Assembly (NCBI GenBank): GCA_024637045.1
Contig: JAGXFX010000012.1
Location: 1-43,093, forward strand
Direction: 5' to 3'
Origin: Soehngenia sp.
Lineage (GTDB): Bacteria; Bacillota; Clostridia; Tissierellales; Tissierellaceae
Length of the DNA stretch: 43,093 nt
The translations under genes and the position numbers were made by a program. The notes under the pieces are model-generated. The model was not told where the DNA came from, searched no databases, and worked only from the letters and a program-made list of their open reading frames with translations. This document shows positions 26,065-35,781 of this stretch, piece by piece (the stretch's first letter is position 1; the number at the start of each line of letters is the position of its first letter).

Positions 26065-28185
26065 ATGGATAAAAGCAATGACAAGATTTTAAAACCATGT
26101 GAAGGCCTCATGGAACGTGAAAGGCTTTTTAGAACCTTGTTTGAGCAGGCTAATCTCGGCATTACAATCGGTCACAACGGCAAATACATGGATGAAACTC
26201 TTGCAGGTTCACCTACAATAAACAAGAAATTCCAGGAAATCGTGGGAAGAAGCTACAATGAATTGATTGGCCTGGGTTGGGAGGACATAACTCACCCTGA
26301 TGATGTGGAAATGGATCAGGAATTGTTCCTAAAGCTATGGAGAGGTGAAATTGATGATTTCCAGATGGAAAAAAGATACATTAGACCAGATGGTTCATAT
26401 GTTTGGGTGGATATGAAATTATGCAGACTGGTTCTTGATAATCTTGATGGTTTAAATTATATAGCATTTGTTGAAGATATTAGCAAGAGAAAAATGTATG
26501 AGGAGTACCTCCAGAACAGTGAAATGAGCAAGGCTGTACTCTTGTCAAATCTACCCGGGATGGCATACAGATGCAAATTTGACAGGGACTGGACCATGGA
26601 ATTTGTATCAGAAGGATGCAAGGAACTAACAGGCTACAGTACTGAGAGTTTAGTTGATAATAAGGATATAGCTTTTAATGAGCTCATTCTGCCAAAATAC
26701 CGGGAACATCTTTGGGATGAATGGCAAACTGTAGTTAAAAGAAAGACCAAACTTGTGGAAGAGTATGAAATACTAACTGCAGATGGTACGATTAAGTGGG
26801 TATTTGAACAGGGCCAGGCAATTTATGATGACAATGATGAGATAGTGGCACTTGAGGGAATGATTATAGATGTTAGCAAAAGAAAACAAAATGAATTAAA
26901 ACTGAAGTTCATTAACGAGCACGATGCTCTTACTGGTGTGTATAACAGAAGGTATTTTACAAGCTATCTGGAAAATATGAAAAGTGTTGAGAATTCAGTT
27001 GTTATACTTGCAAACATAAAGAATTTCAGTATTGTTAACTTAACCTATGGCTATAGCTTTGCTGAAAATTTGATATTGAACATCAGCAAAAATCTTATTG
27101 AACTTGCTTCACAAAATATTAAAGTATTTCATATTTCAATAGACAGATTTGTTTTTCTGGTTGAAAATGTTAAATACAATACTCAAATAGAAAGCATTTG
27201 TAAAGAAATTATTCAAAGACTTGATGAGTCAATGTCGATAAACACAATTCATGGATATCTGGGTGTATTGAGTCTGGAAGATGTTGGAATAAATGTTGAC
27301 AGGATACTAAAGTATACTTCAATTGCTGCTAAAACTGCAAGTGACACTCAAAGTGGTAGATTCTGTTTTTTTAACAAGGACATGGAAAAAAGAATTCTAA
27401 GAAGAGAAAAGATACAAGAGGAACTTGTGAATTATGTTGAAAAAGCGGGAGAAGAAGGACTTTTTATGGTCTTTCAGCCTATTATCGATTCAAAGACGTT
27501 ATTTGTTCACGGATTTGAAGCTTTGGCAAGGTTCAAGAGTACTGAACTGGGAATATTGTCTCCGCTTGAGTTTATTGAAATAGCTGAAAACAGCAAACTG
27601 ATTGTACCTTTGGGAAGAAGAATACTAAGGAAATCATTTCAATTTCTTAAATTGTGTGAAAGCAAAGGTTACAAAGACATTGATATTTCTATTAACATAT
27701 CGGTCATTCAGCTTCTAAGAGATGATTTTGTATCTGATCTGATAAAAGAAGCTAAGGATATGGAAATTGACTTAAACAAGATTAATCTTGAATTGACTGA
27801 GTCAATATTCAGCAACAATTACGGTGAAATAAATTCCAAGCTTAGTCAACTTAAGGAGCTTGGCGTTGCAACTGCCATTGATGACTTTGGAACAGGGTAC
27901 TCATCTCTGTCAAGAGAAAGTGAACTTGAAATAAGCTGTCTTAAAATTGACAAGGCGTTTATTGACAAACTGGACTCGCCTGAGGAAGGCGAAAGCATAA
28001 CAAGTGATATAATATCACTTGCCCATAAACTGGGTCACTATGTTGTAGCAGAGGGAGTAGAGACAGAAACACAAATAGAGTATCTGATAAAAAATAACTG
28101 TGACTTTTTACAGGGCTACTATTTCAGCAAACCTCTATCAGAAGAGGATTCAGTGGTATACATTGAAAACTCGATTTCAAAATGA
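26065..28185 (+). CDS. PAS-PAS-GGDEF*-EAL c-di-GMP phosphodiesterase
   Basis: The 706-residue cytoplasmic protein has two PAS domains (about 15-145 and 150-275), a degenerate GGDEF domain (about 285-430) where the motif reads SIDRF, and an EAL domain (about 445-700). The EAL residues needed for catalysis are there: FEALARFKS, NLELTES, AIDDFGTGYSS, KIDKAFID, AEGVET and LQGYYFSKP. I infer that it degrades c-di-GMP and that the dead GGDEF domain may bind GTP. The ATG at 26065 has GAGGAG eight bases upstream; the in-frame TTG at 26050 is less likely. It follows the TPR cyclase by 54 bases, so synthesis and breakdown are encoded side by side. Confidence 0.92.
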   Translation: MDKSNDKILKPCEGLMERERLFRTLFEQANLGITIGHNGKYMDETLAGSPTINKKFQEIVGRSYNELIGLGWEDITHPDDVEMDQELFLKLWRGEIDDFQMEKRYIRPDGSYVWVDMKLCRLVLDNLDGLNYIAFVEDISKRKMYEEYLQNSEMSKAVLLSNLPGMAYRCKFDRDWTMEFVSEGCKELTGYSTESLVDNKDIAFNELILPKYREHLWDEWQTVVKRKTKLVEEYEILTADGTIKWVFEQGQAIYDDNDEIVALEGMIIDVSKRKQNELKLKFINEHDALTGVYNRRYFTSYLENMKSVENSVVILANIKNFSIVNLTYGYSFAENLILNISKNLIELASQNIKVFHISIDRFVFLVENVKYNTQIESICKEIIQRLDESMSINTIHGYLGVLSLEDVGINVDRILKYTSIAAKTASDTQSGRFCFFNKDMEKRILRREKIQEELVNYVEKAGEEGLFMVFQPIIDSKTLFVHGFEALARFKSTELGILSPLEFIEIAENSKLIVPLGRRILRKSFQFLKLCESKGYKDIDISINISVIQLLRDDFVSDLIKEAKDMEIDLNKINLELTESIFSNNYGEINSKLSQLKELGVATAIDDFGTGYSSLSRESELEISCLKIDKAFIDKLDSPEEGESITSDIISLAHKLGHYVVAEGVETETQIEYLIKNNCDFLQGYYFSKPLSEEDSVVYIENSISK

Positions 28186-28365
28186 GACTCATAGAAGATT
28201 TCTGATGGAAAAACCCTTTCAGAAATTATGAAATTTAGCTTGATTTAAGAATTGTAAATGTTTTGCGAAAAGGTTTATGTGAGTTAGATTAACTGTATTG
28301 TGGGTAAATATGTAAATGGAGGGCTCGATTGTAACAGCGATATTTCCAGTGTAAATACAATTTTG

Positions 28366-28394
28366 TTGTAATTCAATTGGAAAACCGTTATAAT
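28366..28394 (+). promoter_or_regulatory. Promoter of the nucleoside ABC importer
   Basis: TTGTAA (28366-28371), 17 bases and TATAAT (28389-28394) form a good sigma-A promoter 47 bases before the lipoprotein start. I looked for a purine riboswitch here and found none. Confidence 0.6.
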
Positions 28395-28440
28395 TAGGTC
28401 ATACACATTAGCTTTACCATTATATTAAGGGGGTAATACA

Positions 28441-29595
28441 ATGAAAAGAATACTAGCAATTGCTTTGGCAATTATGTTGGTAGCAGCAAGTTTGGCAGGA
28501 TGTTCCACAGGAGACAACGGAACAGACGGCGGAAGCGATGGCTACGAGATCGCGCTTATCACTGACAAGGGTAATATCGATGACAAGTCATTTAACCAGG
28601 GCGCATGGGAAGGTGTAGTTGAGTTTGCAGGAGCAAACGATATTTCACATACTTATATCAAGCCTGAAGAAGCATCAGATGCAGGTTATCTTGCAGCAAT
28701 CGATCTTGCTGTGCAAGGTGGAGCAGAAGTGGTAGTAACTCCTGGATTCCTTTTTGAAGTGCCAATCTATGAGGCACAGACGGCATATCCAGATGTAAAG
28801 TTCATTCTATTGGATGGAGCACCACACACTGCTGATTATTCAGTATTCGAGACAAAAGATAACGTAGCAAGCATATTCTATGCAGAAGAAGAGTCAGGAT
28901 TCCTTGCAGGCTATGCAGCTGTAATGGATGGAATGACTGATCTTGGATTCATGGGTGGAATGGCAGTACCTGCTGTTCAGGCTTTTGGATACGGATTCCT
29001 TCAAGGTGCTGAGTATGCAGCAGATGATCTTGGCTTAGCAGATGGTGAAGTAGAAGTAACATATCACTATACTGGAAACTTTGACGAAAACGATACAAAT
29101 AAAGCCACTGCAAGTACAATGTATCAGGAAGGCGTTGAAGTAATCTTCGCTGCTGGTGGATCTGTAGGTAAAAGTGTTATGTCAGCAGCTTCTGAAGCTG
29201 ATGGAAAAGTAATTGGTGTCGACGTTGACCAGAGATATGATAGTGAAACTGTAATAACTTCAGCTACAAAAGGACTTGCAGCTTCAGTTATCAGCGTACT
29301 TGAGTCAATCTATAATGACAACTGGGAAACATATTCAGGAAAATCAACTTACTTCAATGCAACAAATGATGGTGTAGGTCTTCCAACTGAAGTTCTTGGT
29401 GAAGAAGGCGGAGATGCATTTGATAGATTTGAAAGCTTTGACCTAGCAGCATATGATGAAATCTTTGCTGAACTTTCAGCTGGAAACATTGAACTCCTTC
29501 GTCAAATCGAAGTAGCTGATGCAACAGGTTATGCAACTGCTGATGAACTTACTGAAGCACTTGGACTTGAAAAGGTAGATGTAACAACTAGATAA
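28441..29595 (+). CDS. BMP-family nucleoside-binding lipoprotein
   Basis: The 384-residue protein has a lipoprotein signal (lipobox SLAGC, Cys21) and a BMP/PnrA-type binding fold (about 35-380) with ITDKGNIDDKSFNQGAWEGV, AEEESGFLAGYAAVMDG, GFMGGMAVPAVQAFGYGF and IFAAGGSVGKSVM. Relatives bind purine or other nucleosides outside the membrane and hand them to an ABC permease. The three genes that follow encode the ATPase and two permeases. Two hairpins separate it from them, which would give more binding protein than transporter. The binding site GGGGG lies upstream of ATG 28441. Confidence 0.93.
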   Translation: MKRILAIALAIMLVAASLAGCSTGDNGTDGGSDGYEIALITDKGNIDDKSFNQGAWEGVVEFAGANDISHTYIKPEEASDAGYLAAIDLAVQGGAEVVVTPGFLFEVPIYEAQTAYPDVKFILLDGAPHTADYSVFETKDNVASIFYAEEESGFLAGYAAVMDGMTDLGFMGGMAVPAVQAFGYGFLQGAEYAADDLGLADGEVEVTYHYTGNFDENDTNKATASTMYQEGVEVIFAAGGSVGKSVMSAASEADGKVIGVDVDQRYDSETVITSATKGLAASVISVLESIYNDNWETYSGKSTYFNATNDGVGLPTEVLGEEGGDAFDRFESFDLAAYDEIFAELSAGNIELLRQIEVADATGYATADELTEALGLEKVDVTTR

Positions 29596-29647
29596 CAATT
29601 AGAGTTTATACCATATTGGCCGTAGCCTTATGGGAGCAAAAGACCGG

Positions 29648-29681
29648 GGAAAGGCGGAAGCCTTTCCTTGTTTTAGTTTTT
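29648..29681 (+). terminator. Partial terminator after the binding-protein gene
   Basis: GGAAAGGC (29648-29655) pairs with GCCTTTCC (29660-29667) around GGAA, and a T-rich run follows. It lies inside the importer operon and probably lowers transcription of the ATPase and permeases. Confidence 0.75.
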
Positions 29682-29703
29682 GAGACTTAAGTTTCAGTAA
29701 TTA

Positions 29704-29765
29704 TAAAAGCTGCCATAAATTTACTGCAAATAGTTAATAATTTGCTCGAAAAAATGGCAGCTTTT
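29704..29765 (+). other. Long inverted repeat before the ABC ATPase gene
   Basis: AAAAGCTGCCAT (29704-29715) pairs perfectly with 29754-29765 across a 38-base AT-rich loop. It could be a second attenuator or an mRNA-stability element between the lipoprotein and ATPase genes. Confidence 0.5.
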
Positions 29766-29836
29766 GTGGTATCATAGTTATATCAGTGGGTAAGAAGTAT
29801 ATAGTATCAAAAAAATAAAGATAAGAAGAGGTTGAC

Positions 29837-31387
29837 GTGGAAAATTATATTGTTGAAATGCTTAATATTACAAAAGAATTCCCAGGTATTATTGCAAATG
29901 ACAATATTACCTTAAAACTGAAAAAAGGAGAAATTCATGCCTTGCTGGGCGAAAATGGAGCAGGAAAATCCACCTTGATGAGTGTTCTTTTTGGTCTATA
30001 TCAGTCTGAAAAGGGAGAGATAAGAAAGAACGGGAAAAAGGTTACCATCAATAACCCAAACGATGCAAATGAATTGGGTATAGGTATGGTTCACCAGCAC
30101 TTTAAGCTAGTTGAGGTATTTACAGTACTTGAGAACATTATTCTAGGTGTAGAGCCTGTAGAGAATGGGCTCCTTGAATTGGAGGAATCCAAGGAAAAGA
30201 TAATCGAGCTTAGTGAACAGTATGGGCTAAAGGTAAGTCCCGATGCTTTAATCGAGGATATTTCAGTAGGTATGCAACAAAGGGTTGAAATCCTTAAGAT
30301 GCTATACAAGGACAACGAAATCCTTATTTTTGACGAGCCTACGGCGGTGCTGACACCTCAGGAAATTATTGAGTTACTTCAGATAATGAAAGACCTTGCT
30401 GCAGAAGGTAAATCTATATTATTTATCACTCATAAACTAAATGAGATTATGGACGTTGCAGACAGATGTACAGTTCTTAGAAAGGGTAAGTATATCGGAA
30501 CCGTAGACATTGAAAGCACAACAAAGGAAGAACTTTCAAGAATGATGGTAGGTCGAGACATAAGTTTTGATGTGGACAAAGAAGACAGAGAACCTGGAGA
30601 TGTAATCTTGTCAATTAAAAACATGACTGTCGCATCAAAGACCCACAAGAACAATGCAGTAAGAGATGTTTCTCTAGATGTAAGAGCAGGAGAAATTGTT
30701 TGTATTGCTGGAATTGATGGAAACGGTCAATCAGAGTTTGTATACGGCTTAACTGGACTTGAAAAGCTTGTTTCAGGAACTATAACCCTGCGAGGCAAGG
30801 ACATATCCAAAGCCTCCATCAGAGAGAGGTCGGCATCCGGAATGAGCCATATTCCTGAGGATAGACACAAGCATGGTCTGGTTTTGGATTATAAGCTTGA
30901 AGAGAACCTTATTCTTCAAAGATACTGGCAGCCAAAATTCCAGAAGAATCATTTCATTAAATTCAATGAAATGAGAGATTACGCAGAGGACCTTATTGAA
31001 AGATTTGACATAAGAAGTGGACAAGGACCAACAACAATGGCAAGAAGCATGTCTGGTGGTAATCAGCAGAAAGCCATTATCGCCCGTGAAATTGACAAAG
31101 AGCACGAGCTTCTTGTTGCAGTTCAGCCAACAAGAGGACTTGATGTAGGAGCAATAGAATACATCCATAGCCAGTTGGTTGAAAGCAGAGATGCAGGAAA
31201 AGCAGTATTATTGATATCACTTGAACTTGATGAGGTGATGAATGTAAGCGATAGAATACTAGTCTTATACGAAGGCGAAATTGTTGGAGAGTTGGACCCC
31301 GAGGAGACCACGACGCAGGAACTAGGCTTGTATATGGCTGGAGCCAAGAGAGATACCGAAAAGGAGACTAGACATGCAGGGGAATAA
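29837..31387 (+). CDS. Nucleoside ABC importer, double ATPase subunit
   Basis: The 516-residue protein has two fused ATPase domains (about 1-245 and 255-505), as in RbsA/YufO-type importers. The first has Walker A GENGAGKST, signature SVGMQQR and Walker B ILIFDEP. The second is partly degenerate: Walker A GIDGNGQSE lacks the lysine, with SGGNQQK and VAVQPTRGLDVG later, which is normal for this family. It powers uptake with the two permeases downstream. The start is GTG with AGAGG five bases upstream. It overlaps the next gene by 14 bases. Confidence 0.93.
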   Translation: MENYIVEMLNITKEFPGIIANDNITLKLKKGEIHALLGENGAGKSTLMSVLFGLYQSEKGEIRKNGKKVTINNPNDANELGIGMVHQHFKLVEVFTVLENIILGVEPVENGLLELEESKEKIIELSEQYGLKVSPDALIEDISVGMQQRVEILKMLYKDNEILIFDEPTAVLTPQEIIELLQIMKDLAAEGKSILFITHKLNEIMDVADRCTVLRKGKYIGTVDIESTTKEELSRMMVGRDISFDVDKEDREPGDVILSIKNMTVASKTHKNNAVRDVSLDVRAGEIVCIAGIDGNGQSEFVYGLTGLEKLVSGTITLRGKDISKASIRERSASGMSHIPEDRHKHGLVLDYKLEENLILQRYWQPKFQKNHFIKFNEMRDYAEDLIERFDIRSGQGPTTMARSMSGGNQQKAIIAREIDKEHELLVAVQPTRGLDVGAIEYIHSQLVESRDAGKAVLLISLELDEVMNVSDRILVLYEGEIVGELDPEETTTQELGLYMAGAKRDTEKETRHAGE

Positions 31388-32582
31388 TAATGCAGATAAA
31401 CTAAAATTCAACATAAAAAATATTACATCCCATTCTGGTTTCAAATCTTTAGGTGCTGCATTGATGGCTATTTTTCTTGGATTGGTTGTTGGATTTATAA
31501 TAATGCTTGTTGCAAGACCAGAAAATGCAATCGCAGGATTCAGATTTGTGCTTCTCGGAGGTATGGGAAGACTTGGGGATGTACTCTACTTTGCAACACC
31601 AATCCTGATGACTGGATTGGCCGTTGGATTTGCCTTTAAAATGGGACTATTTAATATTGGTGCATCAGGACAGTACACAATGGGTATGTTCTTTGCACTT
31701 TATGTTGCATTCAACTGGGATCTTCCTGGCAGTACACATTGGATAGTCGCAATATTTGCAGGATTCGTTGGAGGGATGATTTGGGGTTTTATACCAGGAA
31801 TATTCAAGGCGCTTCTTAACGTTAACGAGGTTATAACATCTATAATGTTTAACTACATTGGAATGTATTTGGTGGACATGTGGATCCAGAATAATGGTGT
31901 CATGTATAATTCCTCTTTAACAAGAACCAGATATATTGCTTCAGGAGTTCAAATACCTGCTCTAGGCATTGCTGGATCAAATGTTAACCTAGGGATTATA
32001 ATAGCAATAATAATAGCTGTAATATTGTATATAGTTTTAGAAAAAACAACCTTTGGTTATGAGCTTAAAGCGACTGGACACAACAAACATGCAGCAGAAT
32101 ATGCTGGAATGCAAGGTAAGAGAAACATAATTCTTACCATGACAATTGCAGGAGGAATGGCAGGTATTGGAGGGGCTTTTGCAATACTTGCACCATCTGC
32201 AATAGCAGGAAGTAGTATGACATATGAACCTATCAACATTATTGCTGCAAATGGATTTACTGGAATTGCTGTTGCACTTCTTGGTAATGCTCATCCACTT
32301 GGAACGATATTGTCAGCGACATTCATATCTTACATCCAAAGAGGAGGAACTCTTACAAGCCTCGTGGGATTCAAGCCTGAGATTATAGATATAGTAGTTG
32401 CCGTAATTATTTACTTCTCTGCTTTTGCAATGATTATGAATTCAGCAATCGCAAGATTTATTAAGGCTAGGCTTGGCAAGGATGATGAAAAACCACTTCA
32501 GGAAACTGATTCAGAAAATGAAGAAAACACTGTAGAAGATGAAGAAGTAATTAAAAAAGAAACTGAAAAGGAGGCAGAATAA
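31374..32582 (+). CDS. Nucleoside ABC importer, permease 1
   Basis: The 402-residue YufP-like permease has about ten helices and the family stretches VGFAFKMGLFNIGASGQYTM, LLNVNEVITSIMFNYIGMYL and YELKATGHNKHAAEYAGMQG. An unusually acidic tail of about 30 residues (PLQETDSENEENTVEDEEV and onward) extends into the cytoplasm. It pairs with the following permease to form the channel. The start ATG lies inside the ATPase gene after AAGGAG. The stop overlaps the next start (TAATG). Confidence 0.92.
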   Translation: MQGNNNADKLKFNIKNITSHSGFKSLGAALMAIFLGLVVGFIIMLVARPENAIAGFRFVLLGGMGRLGDVLYFATPILMTGLAVGFAFKMGLFNIGASGQYTMGMFFALYVAFNWDLPGSTHWIVAIFAGFVGGMIWGFIPGIFKALLNVNEVITSIMFNYIGMYLVDMWIQNNGVMYNSSLTRTRYIASGVQIPALGIAGSNVNLGIIIAIIIAVILYIVLEKTTFGYELKATGHNKHAAEYAGMQGKRNIILTMTIAGGMAGIGGAFAILAPSAIAGSSMTYEPINIIAANGFTGIAVALLGNAHPLGTILSATFISYIQRGGTLTSLVGFKPEIIDIVVAVIIYFSAFAMIMNSAIARFIKARLGKDDEKPLQETDSENEENTVEDEEVIKKETEKEAE

Positions 32583-33547
32583 TGGATGTTGTATATTATT
32601 TGATTCAAAATATGCTTCCTATAGGTGTACCTTTGCTTCTTGTTGCCCTTGGCGGAATGTTTAGTGAAAGAAGTGGTATAATAAATATTGCTCTTGAAGG
32701 AATAATGCTATTTGGAGCGTTTTTTGGAGCGCTATTTGTATTACTTGTACAAGGTTCTTCAATGGGACCACAGACTATTCTTCTAATTGGTATGTTGGTA
32801 GCTGGAATTTCTGGTCTGATTTACTCCCTACTGCTTTCATTTGCATCAATCAATATGAAAGCAAATCAGGTAATTGTAGGAACTGCATTGAATATGCTAA
32901 TACCTGCTATGATACTTCTTTTTTCAAAGATGTTTTTTAGTAGCGACGGTATAACAACAAGCAAGAGCTTCTACATTAGGGAGATACCAATACTAAGTAA
33001 AATACCCATAATAGGAGAGTTGTTTTTTCAAAGAACTTATCTCACAGTAATAATTGGATTTATAATACTTGCAATATCAGTTGTGGTTCTTTATAAGACA
33101 AGATTTGGACTTAGACTTAGAGCCTGTGGTGAGCATCCTCATGCAGCGGACTCTGTTGGTATAAATGTATATAAAATGAGATATGCAGGAGTAAGTATCT
33201 CTGGAGTGCTTGCAGGTATAGGTGGTTTTTTCTATGCAGTTGGGGTTATGGATGGAAATGTGAGTGGTCATACTGGAGTTGCTGGTTTTGGATTCTTGGC
33301 ACTGGCAGTAATGATATTTGGACAATGGAAGCCAATCAGAATAATGTTTGCGGCAATGTTCTTTGCATTTCTAAGAACACTTGCTTACTCAGTATCCCTG
33401 ATTCCATTCCTGTTTGATCTTGGAATTGACCAGACATATTACAAAATACTACCTTATCTTGCTACAATGCTGGTTCTTGCACTTACTTCCAAGAACTCGA
33501 GGGCGCCAAAGGCTGAAGGAATTCCTTACGATAAATCACAAAGATAA
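32582..33547 (+). CDS. Nucleoside ABC importer, permease 2
   Basis: The 321-residue YufQ-like permease has about eight to nine helices and the family stretches GGMFSERSGIINIALEGIML, MKANQVIVGTALNMLIPAMI and LRACGEHPHAADSVGINVYK. It is translationally coupled to permease 1 by a one-base overlap and closes the operon, which ends at a clear terminator. Confidence 0.92.
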   Translation: MDVVYYLIQNMLPIGVPLLLVALGGMFSERSGIINIALEGIMLFGAFFGALFVLLVQGSSMGPQTILLIGMLVAGISGLIYSLLLSFASINMKANQVIVGTALNMLIPAMILLFSKMFFSSDGITTSKSFYIREIPILSKIPIIGELFFQRTYLTVIIGFIILAISVVVLYKTRFGLRLRACGEHPHAADSVGINVYKMRYAGVSISGVLAGIGGFFYAVGVMDGNVSGHTGVAGFGFLALAVMIFGQWKPIRIMFAAMFFAFLRTLAYSVSLIPFLFDLGIDQTYYKILPYLATMLVLALTSKNSRAPKAEGIPYDKSQR

Positions 33548-33583
33548 TAAAAATATAGTAATAGATTAAAGATTTCATAATAG

Positions 33584-33609
33584 TCCCTGGTACAGAACCA
33601 GGGATTTTT
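33584..33609 (+). terminator. Terminator of the nucleoside importer operon
   Basis: TCCCTGGT (33584-33591) pairs with ACCAGGGA (33597-33604), and a T run follows. Confidence 0.85.
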
Positions 33610-33665
33610 CTTGAGAATATTTGTTTGATAATCCAAAGCGCAAAACAACAGAAAGGATGGAGACG

Positions 33666-34037
33666 ATGATTTTTATTGCAGGAGTCTATCCCAAACAGAA
33701 AAAGCTTGAATACAATGCCGGACCGAATACTTGCTCCAGCTGTGGTAGATACGGAAGCTACGAAGTCTATGTAGAGTACAACTCATTCAGTATATTTTTT
33801 ATTCCCATAATCAAGTGGAAGAAGAGATATTTTGCAGTGACAACCTGCTGTAGTGAAAGATTCGAGCTGGATGCTCAGATAGGTGAACGAATTGAAAGAG
33901 GAGACAATACACAGATAAGAGATGAAGATTTAATAAGGAATGAAGGTTTTGGAAGAGTAAAGTATTGTAATAGCTGTGGTCAACCGTTGGATCCAGGATT
34001 TACCTATTGTCCTAAGTGTGGTGCAAAGCAAAGATAA
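33666..34037 (+). CDS. Zinc-ribbon protein of unknown function
   Basis: The protein of about 123 residues has a C-terminal zinc ribbon (YCNSCGQPLDPGFTYCPKCG, two CxxC pairs) and an N-terminal CSSCG plus a CC pair that may form a second metal site. A hydrophobic patch FSIFFIPIIKWKKRYF lies between. Similar small proteins are common in Firmicutes and have no known role. ATG 33666 follows GGAG; an in-frame ATG at 33657 is also possible. Confidence 0.7.
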   Translation: MIFIAGVYPKQKKLEYNAGPNTCSSCGRYGSYEVYVEYNSFSIFFIPIIKWKKRYFAVTTCCSERFELDAQIGERIERGDNTQIRDEDLIRNEGFGRVKYCNSCGQPLDPGFTYCPKCGAKQR

Positions 34038-34101
34038 CATATTGAGAATTTATTGCTTTATTGATACAATGTGATCAGAAACTAATTCAGGGAGTGATAA
34101 A

Positions 34102-35745
34102 ATGGGAAGAAAAGAAAGAATTGAAAGCATAATGAAAGATTATGTAGCAACAGTAACACATGCAGGAACAGAATTGGAAAGAAATAATCAGATTTTTTTT
34201 GAAAAGTGGTTCAAGGAACAGGAATATTTTAGAAACAATCCAGATAACTGTGGATTCCATGATATTGAAGGAGACCATCTGGGGAGAAAGGTTCCCTGGT
34301 GTCTATTAAAGGGAGATGGCAGTGATACAATAGTATTGATACACCATACTGATATTGTAGATGTAGATGCATATGGATCATACAGTGACCTGGCTTACAA
34401 ACCGGATGAAATCACCGAACTTTATAAAGAAGGCAAGGTGGAAATTTCAGATGAAGTAAAGAAAGACCTCGATAGTGGCGACTGGCTATTTGGTAGAGGA
34501 GTTGCCGATATGAAGGGTGGCGCTGCCATCCACCTGGCATTGCTTGAAGAATATATGAATGAAAAAGACTTCAAAGGAAACATTGTTCTTATAGGAGTAC
34601 CAGATGAAGAGAACTTATCAGCTGGCATGAGAGGCGCAGTACCTCTTCTTAAGAGACTTAAGGAGGAACACAATCTCAACTATGTGCTTTTGCTTAACGT
34701 TGAGCCACACGACAGGGATAATCCAGATGTTCAAACCATATATGACGGATCTGTTGGAAAGCTTATGCCAGTTGTATACGTGAGAGGAGCCTTGACTCAT
34801 GTAGGTCATATTTTCCAGGGACTTAACCCTATAAACCTACTATCAGAAATTGTAAGAAGAACAGAGGTAAACCCTGATTTTCTTGAGAAGGTCGGCAACA
34901 CGGTAACACCACCTCCAACATGGTTGTATATGAAGGACGGTAAGAATGTATATGATGTAAGCCTTCCAATGTCAGCAGCAGGGTATATGAGTGTTCTGAC
35001 TCTTTCTAAGCCACCAAAGGAAATCTTTGAAGCAATCAGAAAGGTATCGGAAGAATCATTCGCAAGAATCATTGAAGACCTCAATGCGAGCTATGAAAAA
35101 TATCTTGGATTAAAGGGTGAGGAAGTAAAAAAATTACCTTGGAAAACAAATGTAAAACTTTATGGTGAGTTATATGAACAAGCAGTCGAAGATTCAGGTG
35201 AGGAGTTCCTTGCAGCAATTAAGCAGTACATGAAAGAAATAAGGGAAGGAATAAATAATTCAACTGTTACTCTTATAGACGGAGCTTACGGAATAATTGA
35301 AAAAACCATGGAGTATGTTGATGACAGATCACCTATGGTAGTAATTGCTCTTGCACCACCATATTATCCAAATGTGAACAACCTTATGTTGCCTGAGGGC
35401 AAGAAGAGGATTGATGGTGGATTAGAGGAAATGATGAATATGGTGAAGAATGAGTGGACCCAGGAGTGTTTTGTACAGAATTACTTTACTGGAATATCTG
35501 ATTTATCCTACGGAATGTTTGAAGCCGATAAGGAAAACATCGGATATATTGAAGACAACATGCTAATGTGGGGTGATGTGTATTACATTCCATTGAATGA
35601 AATCAAGGAATTGTCCATGCCAGTTCTGAATGTTGGACCTTGGGGCAAGGACTATCATAAATATGTTGAAAGAGTATACAAAGTTGACCTTTATGAAAGA
35701 ACACCGAAGATGGTGGATAAATTAATCAAGTCAGTACTTGGTTAG
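34102..35745 (+). CDS. M20-family peptidase, RocB-like
   Basis: The 547-residue protein resembles RocB, the M20-type metallohydrolase linked with arginine use in Bacillus. Zinc-site motifs are IVLIHHTDIVDVDAYG, LFGRGVADMKGGAAIH, IGVPDEENLSAGMRG and LLNVEPHD. RocB has no proven reaction; the family hydrolyses small peptides or amide bonds. The cyanophycin genes in the same window would yield beta-Asp-Arg, which needs a dipeptidase, but this link is only speculation. No signal peptide is present. A terminator follows directly. Confidence 0.85.
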   Translation: MGRKERIESIMKDYVATVTHAGTELERNNQIFFEKWFKEQEYFRNNPDNCGFHDIEGDHLGRKVPWCLLKGDGSDTIVLIHHTDIVDVDAYGSYSDLAYKPDEITELYKEGKVEISDEVKKDLDSGDWLFGRGVADMKGGAAIHLALLEEYMNEKDFKGNIVLIGVPDEENLSAGMRGAVPLLKRLKEEHNLNYVLLLNVEPHDRDNPDVQTIYDGSVGKLMPVVYVRGALTHVGHIFQGLNPINLLSEIVRRTEVNPDFLEKVGNTVTPPPTWLYMKDGKNVYDVSLPMSAAGYMSVLTLSKPPKEIFEAIRKVSEESFARIIEDLNASYEKYLGLKGEEVKKLPWKTNVKLYGELYEQAVEDSGEEFLAAIKQYMKEIREGINNSTVTLIDGAYGIIEKTMEYVDDRSPMVVIALAPPYYPNVNNLMLPEGKKRIDGGLEEMMNMVKNEWTQECFVQNYFTGISDLSYGMFEADKENIGYIEDNMLMWGDVYYIPLNEIKELSMPVLNVGPWGKDYHKYVERVYKVDLYERTPKMVDKLIKSVLG

Positions 35746-35756
35746 ATAATTGAGTT

Positions 35757-35781
35757 AGGAGCCCGTGGGGCTCCTTTTTTT
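35757..35781 (+). terminator. Terminator of the RocB-like gene
   Basis: AGGAGCCC (35757-35764) pairs with GGGCTCCT (35768-35775), and a run of seven T follows. The only early start codon of the next reading frame (GTG 35765) lies in its loop. Confidence 0.9.

Noticed and set aside
28186..28440. Purine riboswitch expected before a nucleoside importer
   Set aside because: The conserved core and loop sequences of the purine aptamer are absent; only a promoter and a weak stem are seen.
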